Shown here: positions 55,942 through 64,000 of the stretch, piece by piece
Layout: each line of letters begins with the position of its first letter
Numbering within the stretch: the first letter of the stretch is position 1
Assembly (NCBI GenBank): GCA_964019055.1
Contig: OZ025209.1
Span: 3,422,197 to 3,486,196 of the forward strand
Origin: Anthopleura xanthogrammica
Lineage: Eukaryota > Cnidaria > Anthozoa > Actiniaria > Actiniidae
Direction: 5' to 3'
Length of the DNA stretch: 64,000 bases
Translations under genes and position numbers: made by a program
Notes under the pieces: generated by a model
What the model saw: the letters and a program-made list of their open reading frames with translations, nothing else
The model's database searches: none
Told to the model about the DNA's origin: nothing

Positions 55942-58900
55942 ATGGCATCCAATGCTTTGTGGCAGAGAACCCAGCTAAGCTTGAATGTCCCTCCTCAGAC
56001 GAGTTCCAGTGCTGGTGCCTTCCACTTCCCTCAGCGTCATGCTGCTTTACAAGTCCCTGCTCCACAACTCTCTACTCAGCTTCAATTCAACATGGGAGTA
56101 CCACTCTCACCCGATAACATGGCTACACGCTTCAGAAAGCCAAAGCCAATTATGATTGAGAAGCTTGAAGGACCAAAACAAGAAGACAAAAATAGAACAT
56201 TCGTGACAAGGTCGATGGAAGGGCTGTCATCTTCTGTGCTGTCAACAGACCGGTTAGCTTTTGCTGTTAACTTAGCAAGAAGGGACATTAAAAGAGCTAA
56301 GTTAATGCCATCTAATGGTAATCAGGTCTCAAATGAGGAAGAAGTTAATGAGAGACATGAATCTCCCAGCAAAGAAAAGGCAACAAGAAGTAAAAAGACA
56401 AAAAGAGTTGAAAAGGTTCAACCTAAAGAGACTATCAGGCATCGTGTTCACACAGCTTTGAAGCATCAAGAAAAGGTATGATGGACACCAGCACACCCTC
56501 TGCCTCTGTCCCTCCACCTCTATCCAGCACACCCCCTCCCATCCCGACCCCCTACAACCACCACCACTGAACTAGTAAATTTCTTTAGGAGCTACGACGA
56601 GGACGAGAGCTTTATTTCTACCCAGACACCAGTCATCAGATGGAAACAGAAGGAGAAAGTCCTCAAGCCAAGGAAATACGGAGACTCAGAAAAGAGCTTC
56701 AAACTTACATGAACCAACTAGAGGGCATTGAAAAAGATAGACCATTAATAGTGCACAACAAAGATAAGAGAATGAAAAGAAGACAAGATATGAGACTGTC
56801 AGATGAAGAAATAGATGAACGGCAAGTGGCTAGGGCAGAGGAACAAGCAGCTAGGTCATCCAGAATGTTGTACATGCTCAAGCGTCAGGTATTATAACAC
56901 ATTAAATAAACTTGTAGTATATTTTTATAGCCTTCTCATAGGCCTTTTCTGAAATGGCAAACATGATGGTATTCTGAAAGTCAAAAGATGTGCAACTGAT
57001 TCACATTTATTGTAAAGCAGGACTTGAAATAATGGACGGTCATCGGACAATGTCAGGCCAGAATTATTGGAACTTGTCCTGTCAAATCTTTGTCTTGTCG
57101 GTCATTTTGACCAGTAACATTAATCCAGAAACAAGGTATTGCCAAGCTAAACCTAATTTCGCTGGTCATCATGACCGGTGACTGATCCACCATTACTTCA
57201 AGCCCTGTAAAGTTGAATTTAATTTGTTGCTAATAAATATATCTGTCGTAGGTGCGAGACCTTCAGGATGAGTTGGTTAAAAAAGGACCAAACATCAGAC
57301 ACACAAAAAAGGTAAGACCTTATCCACTGAATGTTTATCCAGTTGGAGACTATGCCATTGGTATGCTTTAAGAATTAATTTTTGTGATTTTTTTTTCAGA
57401 GTCAAACACTACACCGATTGGCTGCAGCCCATAGAGCAGCTGTTCGCGCCCTCCAGACCTTCATAAGCCAATCTCCCCTGCACCCTAAAGGCAGCCATGC
57501 TCCAGAATACATGTATCAGGACTTAGCCATCCTTATACGACAGTTGTCCTTACTGACGACTCAATTACAGGTGGCTACTGATGACCAACTTGATGAACTA
57601 GTGCTTCGAAAGACTGGATCTAAGGTTTGTCGAGATTTTACTGAATGTTGGTAACATTCTCTGCTCCTTTGTAAAGCACAACAAACAAAAACACCATCTT
57701 ACTGCCATAAATTCTCAATATTCTACAAACTCATACATATTGTTTTGAAATTGGGTTTTCGCTGCCATCAATCAAAACTAATCAGTTGGTACCTTTTATA
57801 TTTTTGACTGGCAGCAGTGAAAAACAAAATTCCAATAAGAAACTCACAACCCTACTACTAAGTTCACAGAATATTTAGAACTGCAGTAATAGTTACTTAA
57901 TAGAGAGTATGTGATCTTTGTTTACAGCAAGCACTTGGGTTTGACAGGCATCAGCATGAAGAAGGAAGAAAGCAGAATGCCTTCTACAAAGAAATGCAAA
58001 ATGTTCAACCATCACCACCAACCAGAGATAGTAAACAGCCAATATCAAGAATCAGAGAGGGTATGTTTATTAATTTGTATAAAGCCTCCTCTGCAGGTGT
58101 CTCTAAGCTCCTTTCATCTGTTCCTTTGGCGGGATAGCTCTCTCCTTTATCACACTGGGATTCAATGTGCATAAGGAGGAAAATAAAAGAGAGACATCTG
58201 CAGAGGAGGCTCTGTTCATTGATACAGTTATTCTTAAGAGACTAAATTTAATATTGTGTTCATCTTGTTACTGTTTTTTTTGTTTTTCAGGAGCAAACTC
58301 TCCAAATCGTTCCCCAGAAAGAGATGCAGTGTTGAGAGCTGGTTTACAAGCTCTTGTACGAGCTAGAGAAGAAGCCTTAAATGATAATCAGCCTTACAGT
58401 GTATGGTTTCTTCTCTCCATACATTTGCTTTCCTCTCATTTTTCTTTTCTCTTTTTCTTCCCTTCTAAATTCTCCTGTCTAGTCCTGTCCTGTCTTCTCT
58501 TCTCCTTTCTTCTCATCTTCTCTATTCTTCCTTTTCCTTCTCATCTCATCTCATTTTGTCTCTGGATCTTTTCTCTTCTTTTCTTCCCTTCTCCCTTGTC
58601 CTCTGTATTTTTTCTGCCCCATCCTTCCATCTTTATTTTTGTCTAGTAATTTTCATATTTATCAAATATGGTTTGAATGTCCAAGAAACCTCAAGGAACA
58701 TTTAGTATAACTAACACAGTCATTCGTCCTTTATTTTCAGACCAAAACAAAAGTTCACTTTCCTGCCAAACATTTACCTGCCAAGAAATCTCTTCTTCTT
58801 CCAGCACAACTGAAGGTATTATACAATTAAAACTACACAAGTCCATTGAGCTTCACAATTGCTTTTGTATTATGCTTTTATTTATTTATCTATAAAAATC

Positions 58901-61900
58901 TATTTACGTGTAACATTTAGGCCAAGCGTCAACGTGCCCAACAGACTGTTCAAAGAGTTAAACCACCAGATTTCCAAAATGCAAACTTTGCTAAAGACAC
59001 AGTAGCTTCGAACTTGAGGAAAGTCCCCCAAGTCAGGCAAGAAGAATTTGAACAGCCACCCACATCCCAGCCTAGGACACCCACCAAGACTCCTCCACAG
59101 ACACCCAAACAAGGAACGCCCACCAAACGTTTTGGCACCCCTGAGAGGCTGTGTGAACAGCGCCAGGCCTCACCCCAGTCGCACCGCCGAAGACTAGAGG
59201 AAGAGGTAAGAGAATGAATGGGAAGTGGATGAAAATGACAACTTAAGGGAAAAATGACAAGCGCAACTAAACAAAGATAACGTGCTGTTTGGCTCCGAAT
59301 GAGAACCATTTTTACGTTTCTTTTTTATATAGAATTTTTTATTTTTTCGGTTTTCTTGTAGTTTAAGAGCCCACGTAGCCCGAAGTACCAAAGACAAATG
59401 TTACAAGAAGAAATGTTAGAAAGAGAGATTGCAAGGTGATTTGAGCAATGATTAGAATCGATGTATCATCCAGTTATCAACCTTTGTCATCATCATCGTC
59501 ATCGTCATTACTTCATCAGATCACCACCATCATCATGATCACCCATCATAATCAACACCATTATTGCCATCATCACCTTGCAGCATCATCATCATGACTA
59601 TCATCACCACCATCATCGCTATTGCTAAAACACTCCATTCTTTTATCATTCCCATCAGGCAAGCATGGTTGGATCGTGAGGCAGACAGAAGGGTAAGTAA
59701 CACTTCCTGAAACGTATCCATTCTTGCCAGGACTTTTCATCTAATGTTGCCGCTCTTTGTTTTAAGCTTCACGAAATTGAGGACGATTTCCATCGAAGAC
59801 AAGAGCAGCCGGCCTATACCAGGTACGCCACATCTTACTGATTGTACAAGATGTTTGGTAATAGTAGTTTCGGTTATAATATTAGGAACGAGAATATGGG
59901 ATAGACAATTTAAATATATCCTTTTAGTTGCGCGCTATGTTCCATTTCAGAACACGTCATTATGTTGAGAATAAGATTTTTTTTAGTTGTATTCATAACC
60001 ATGTGTCTTGAAAGCATACATTAGACAGAGCGATCGACTTATAGGGTAAAGCAAAGGTAATTGTCTCTAGAAAAAAATTCTCACGGAGGGGGGGAGGGTG
60101 GATCCTTCCTGGGAAAAAAACACAGGCTTGCGAATTTATATTTCTCACACGCTGTTTTTTCTGGTGTTTCAGTAATGGAGTTCGTCTTGCCCGTCAAATG
60201 CTCCACGAGACTGAAGAAGCAATTCTACACAGATTGAAACCACTACTAGACAGAGCAGAGGTAACAATACCTGTCCCCAGCATCCTACGCTGCACAACAA
60301 CAACAACAACAACAACAAAATTTTATTTACAACCTTAATAATTACAATATCTTCAAGAAAAAAAATTAAAACTTACAAATTGGTTGCACAGGTGGTCACA
60401 CGTTGCGAACTCTAATTTTTGCGACGTCGCATTCAAAATCGCATGGTTTGTCTGCACTTTTAAATGTGGTGGTAGTGTATGTGAGGGGGAGTGTCTTCAT
60501 CATATACCACAATTGATATTTTCTTTTATCAGGGCATTATGAGAGAAAATAAAAAAGAAGAAGAAAGGAAGAAGCAATCACTTCAGCAACAACTAACAAG
60601 TTTAACATCACGCACAGTGAGTTTTGCTGCTCGACCTCTTCGCCCTCCCCCCCCCCCCCCCCCCCACCCCACCCTAATATATGTTCTCTGGTTTTCAGTT
60701 TGTTGCGTTTGTCACGAGCGTCATCTTTTGGCATCGCAGTCCTAGCAGCTGGTACCAAACAAAACAACTATCATATCGATGAAGCAAAATGCGTTTTAAT
60801 ATTCTAGGGTGTGCCTCTGAGGTCCATTTTTGGCCCCTCTTCATTTCTTCAAGAAAAATACATAAAATAAAACCTTTGCATTTACGATGGTTTGGCGCAC
60901 TTTGATATCATTCTGTACGCACTAGATTCCCTAATGTTTTTGTGTGTTTTATGTTGCAGACAATGGAACAAGCACACGTACTTGCTGATGGAATCCTGGA
61001 TGACATACTAGTCGATACTGTAAAAGAACTACAAAGGTTACAAAATCTTCGATGTCTTGCCAGAACACATTTTATTCAGAATCAAATCTTATTAATACTT
61101 TGTTTTGTTGGTGTTCAGGCTGGAAGTGGACGACGAGGCAGAAGCTGCTGCAAGTGGCATCCAGAACAGCTCTACTCTCGAGAATGTCATGCAAAGATTA
61201 CAGAATTTCGAGGTACACTTGACGGGTTTTTATGTATCATGCGTAGATTTCGTTTTCCGACTGAAAACTCACGGTATCGATATGGAAAGGACATCGTACA
61301 TTGAACCAATAACAGTGCTTGATTGTGCGTGACAAGTACAGTAATGCTTAGTCACGCCAGGATCACAGCACGGCATGGTCACAGTAAGATTTCATAGCCT
61401 GCGCAGCGACGCAAAAGAGACAGGAGAGAAGGGTGACGCAGAGAGGTACTGCGCGCTTGATTTTTGCATTTTCACAATAACAACTGTTCTATTTTTTCCT
61501 TCTTAGAAAGTTGAAAACGAGATTCGCCGCCATTGGACACAAATTAAATATTCAGAGCCGACTGGCGCAACCACTGGAACACATCATCGCCAAACAGGTA
61601 TGCAGGTTTATAGCTACGGACAGACGGTGCAACACTGTGCGCAATGTTGCAGGCAATGAATGTTGCGAGCCATGTCACACGACGACGCAATTCGTTGCAA
61701 GTAGAAAACGATCCTACTTCAGCAAAATTGCCTGCAATATTGCGTCTGATATTGCACCGTTTGTCAATAAAGAAATTGGTAGATGATTAAAAACATTATA
61801 AAAAATGGAAATTATTGAGCTGAGAAAAAAATGTTTTTTTAGATTCCAGGAGGCAAGGATCGCTTGCCAAGGACCCCGAGCCAATCATGTTCACAAAGGA

Positions 61901-62947
61901 TCGTCGAGAGAGAACAGATGGTTACTTGGATAGAAATATAGAAAAACTGAAAAAGAGGTCGCGGTCGAGGAAAGACAAGGCGAGATTCGGTGATCAGAAT
62001 GACTCAAGCATGTCTGGCAGTACAGCTTCTCTGCTAGATGGTAGGTCGGACACTACATGTATGTAAGGTTCAGAGCGATTTTCGCATGACTGGGAAACAA
62101 TTTTTCTCTTACCCGCGCAAATTGTTCATCCCCTTTTGGATGGGTTGCTTACCCTTAAATCCATAGGTAGGAAGCCATGATGCTGTATATTTTCACTCGA
62201 ATTAAAATTCCTCTATCTTTCACTTAATTTCTCGTAGGTATATCCTCGCATCGGCACTCAGGTGTTCCCACTAATAATGACCCATCTCATCGACTCCCAC
62301 CAATAAAGGGCCTGACCAGGCCGACCATCGCTCTGTTTGTCCCTAGTGAACTACGGGCCAGCATAGCATCTTACAGGAACAAATACGAGCGATTTCTACG
62401 AAGCACGGCGACACACATGCAGGGATCGTTCAATCCATGGAAACTCGTTGACAAGTAAGTAGAATTGATTTTTTTTCTTTTTAGAATGTTCTACATGTAA
62501 AAGGTGGCCTAAATGATGGCGCAAAAACCTGTTACTGCAGTTTTGGAGCTTCTTGTTAAAAAAAATAATAACGCGTGCGACAGAGGTTTTCTTGACATCA
62601 TCAAAATAAAAATTATTCAAGTCTCAAGCTCACACCGCGCGCGCCAAAAAAACTTCACAGATCCACCTTAAATTTTGGACGCCAATTTTAGAATGTTCTA
62701 ATAGGTGATAAGCTTTTGATTGACAGAAGCCACGCACACGTTCACGAAGCAACTGATGTCGCAAAACACATGAAAACAACTGTAATAATTTGTTGATGTC
62801 ATTGACTTTAGAATCAGTGAAGAACTGTTGGACGATTTAATACAAGACGTGGTTGAAGAACTGGGAAGTGTCTGTGATGAATACACCGAGACTATCTATA
62901 AACAAGAATTTGTTGCTGCGGGCGGTGACAAAAGTATTGCAGAGTAA
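55942..62947 (+). CDS. KIAA0753: Moonraker / OFD1-interacting centriolar satellite protein
   Basis: Nineteen coding exons: 55942-56475, 56589-56888, 57252-57311, 57400-57624, 57928-58060, 58291-58400, 58741-58815, 58921-59205, 59362-59435, 59659-59692, 59767-59822, 60173-60260, 60533-60616, 60960-61036, 61119-61212, 61507-61597, 61843-62040, 62238-62454 and 62812-62947; 2871 nt, 956 residues (human 967). Conserved blocks match human KIAA0753 in order: RLAFAVNLARRDIKRAKL, EEQAARSSRMLYMLKRQV, LAAAHRAAVRALQTF with LIRQLSL, AWLDREADRR, ILHRLKPLLDRAE, HVLADGILDDILVDTV, FVPSELRASIASY, GSFNPWKLVDKISEELLDDL and the C-terminal EEL-rich helix. In humans it is recruited to centriolar satellites and the centriole, binds OFD1 and FOR20, and is needed for cilium formation. 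Long coiled-coil and Pro/Thr-rich parts (exon 58921-59205) are present. AATAAA occurs at about 63243. Confidence 0.95.
57018..57207. repeat. CAGGGCTTGAAATAA-type MITE, copy 2
   Basis: 190 bp from CAGGACTTGAAATAATGG to CCATTACTTCAAGCCCTG. It shares the interior of the 53187 copy but in the other orientation, and TAAAG flanks both sides as a clean 5-bp target duplication. In the moonraker intron before exon 57252. Confidence 0.88.
58083..58211. repeat. Inverted-repeat element, about 129 bp
   Basis: AGCCTCCTCTGCAGGTGTCTCT at the left matches AGAGAGACATCTGCAGAGGAGGCT at the right; CTCCTTT / AAGGAG and GATTC-type arms continue inward. In a moonraker intron. Confidence 0.85.
58440..58640 (+). repeat. 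Pyrimidine-rich (TCTTTTC) tract
   Basis: About 200 bp of T/C-rich sequence directly after the donor of moonraker exon 58291-58400. Low complexity; the reading frame that runs into it from the exon is intron read-through, not coding. Confidence 0.8.
59490..59640 (+). repeat. (ATC)n-rich low-complexity tract
   Basis: Imperfect CAT/ATC triplets run for about 150 bp just before the small moonraker exon 59659-59692. Confidence 0.8.
59945..60020. repeat. Partial copy of the 43447-type MITE
   Basis: CCATTTCAGAACACGTCATT, GAGAATAAGATT, TTAGTTGTATTCATA and CATGTGTCTT match the left half and centre of the full copy. In a moonraker intron. Confidence 0.6.
61612..61770. repeat. GTGCAACA-type MITE, copy 3
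   Basis: AGCTACGGACAGACGGTGCAACA at the left and ATTGCACCGTTTGTC at the right; GAGCCATGTCACACGA and AAACGATCCTACTTCAGCAA are shared with copies 1 and 2. It starts 14 bp after the donor of moonraker exon 61507-61597. Confidence 0.85.
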
Positions 62948-63401
62948 CCTCGAAACATAATCATTCATTATTGGCCTTTCCGAGGTTGTGCGAAAAACTG
63001 TGAACGAGCAGGACGCGCACCGAATCATGGGCTAAAACAGCCCCATGATTCAGCGCGCGTCATACTCGTTACCAGTTTCCGCGCAACGCATCCAGGATTT
63101 CCAATCAGGGGATACCTCTCCACTAATCTCAACAAATCAAATCTCCGTTCTCTCTTCAGTTTGCATTCATGGTCATGCACTCCTAAATGAGTCAGGCTTA
63201 TTAAAAAATCAGAATGAGAATAACCTGTTACATTCTATTCGTAATAAAATATTTTCATACAACAATATATATTAAATAATTTATTATCTGATTCAGCACA
63301 CGAACTCATTTCTATGTTTGAACGAAAATAACGCGATACTTTATAACGAGGCCGAGGGCAAATGTTGGGAAAGACACAACAATAATAACAATTTCTATTC
63401 C
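62948..63401. other. Convergent 3' region of moonraker and TADA2A
   Basis: About 450 bp between two stop codons on opposite strands. It holds a hairpin at 62985-63087 (GTTGTGCGAAAAACTG against CCAGTTTCCGCGCAAC, with a CGAATCATGGG/CCCATGATTC centre) and a plus-strand AATAAA at 63243. No gene seen. Confidence 0.6.
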
Positions 63402-63965
63402 TTAATCTTCTGGTTTGGAAATCCATCCTTGATCAAGAAAGAAATTGTACATTTTTCTTGTCTTATTGACGTCGATTCGTATCAGTGCCCTGGCCTGAGC
63501 AAGGCGCAGTTCTCCATATTTTTCGTTCTCTTTGATGACTGTCTTCTTATAGCTGGTGTAATCAACGGGAAGTAGGCGAAGGGTGCTACACAACTGAAAT
63601 CAAAAAAGTAATGAGACTCGATAAGTTTCCTGCAACAGCATGGTACCTAATCCATAATACCTTTTCTTTTCTTAATCTGTGATAAAGTCGTAGATGGCAA
63701 AAGCTGGGAGGCTTTCTCAAATAACACAGCAGCACAAATTTATTTTTATACTCGATAAGAGCCAAACTGGGTAAATCTTGCACAATTTAAAATTTCGAAA
63801 TATATATTATTTATAGAATTAAAAAGATCTTGTATAATACAATCATCAGAAGATAATCATATTGGGTTGACTATGCTATTGTTATGCATACCTCTCTCTC
63901 GTCAGGTGACAGTTGTTCTAATCCTGGTGTCCCAGTAAGATCAAGTCTGGCAGCTTGTTTACGAC
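63402..63965 (-). CDS. TADA2A: Transcriptional adaptor 2-alpha (ADA2A), last two exons
   Basis: Two minus-strand exons, 63892-63965 and 63402-63593, join to the C-terminus of ADA2. The first has a linker (LDLTGTPGLEQLSPDERE) matching the human NLTGLPGTEKL region. The second is the SWIRM domain: LRLLPVDYTSYKKTVIKEN, then GELRLAQARALIRIDVNKTR with KMYNFFLDQGWI, ending in stop TAA. SWIRM binds DNA or nucleosomes; ADA2A is a subunit of the ATAC/SAGA-type GCN5/PCAF acetyltransferase complexes in the nucleus. The N-terminal ZZ and SANT parts lie beyond the right edge. The acceptor TTTTTTGATTTCAG precedes the final exon. Confidence 0.93.
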
Positions 63966-64000
63966 CTGAAAAGATGATGAAGGTGATGATGATGATGATG
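63966..64000 (+). repeat. (GAT)n microsatellite at the right edge
   Basis: GATGATGAAGG(T/A)GATGATG triplets run to the end of the window, beside the splice acceptor of the TADA2A exon. Confidence 0.85.

Overview
This looks like a stretch of invertebrate nuclear genome, most likely from a cnidarian (probably an anthozoan such as a coral or sea anemone). The evidence is AT-rich non-coding DNA, many short exons with GT-AG introns, single-copy animal genes closely resembling their vertebrate orthologues in layout, a high density of hairpin-type MITEs, and tRNA-derived SINEs. The assignment is inferred from gene style; no rRNA or mitochondrial marker is present.

Layout, left to right. (1) 218-13668 (to 13900), minus: 20 frame-consistent exons of a large protein I do not recognise, running off the left edge. 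Its seventh intron is almost filled by an apparently intact LINE (ORF 7404-10922) with (GGAGA)n arrays on both sides. (2) 14133-15311 and 15814-16989, plus: two tandem, intronless, divergent paralogues with YqaJ/lambda-exonuclease-like PD-(D/E)XK nuclease motifs. They are unlike every neighbour and are the strongest candidate for something unusual. (3) 19632-22946, minus: a complete 10-exon membrane glycerophosphodiester phosphodiesterase (GDPD1/3 type). (4) 23824-47165, plus: a complete 8-exon TTC28 orthologue (2438 aa: TPR repeats plus a CHAT domain lacking its cysteine), with a 13.4-kb second intron and an antisense tRNA-Leu(UAG) gene in a later intron. (5) 49698-54361, plus: a complete 8-exon CCDC74 orthologue. 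(6) 55942-62947, plus: a complete 19-exon moonraker/KIAA0753 orthologue (956 aa). (7) 63402-63965, minus: the last two exons of TADA2A, leaving at the right edge.

The genes do not form an operon. CCDC74, KIAA0753 and TTC28 are all linked to centrosome, spindle or cilium biology in vertebrates and lie consecutively on one strand, which may be chance or conserved microsynteny. The unidentified gene and the first nuclease gene are head to head about 230 bp apart, and GDPD and TTC28 are head to head about 880 bp apart; both gaps are probable divergent promoters.

Introns and spacers are full of inverted-repeat elements about 80-500 bp long. At least four families recur within the window, often inside introns. 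Exon boundaries were set by eye from GT-AG sites plus phase continuity; the CDS sums are multiples of three for all complete genes. No CRISPR array, rRNA or viral genome was seen.
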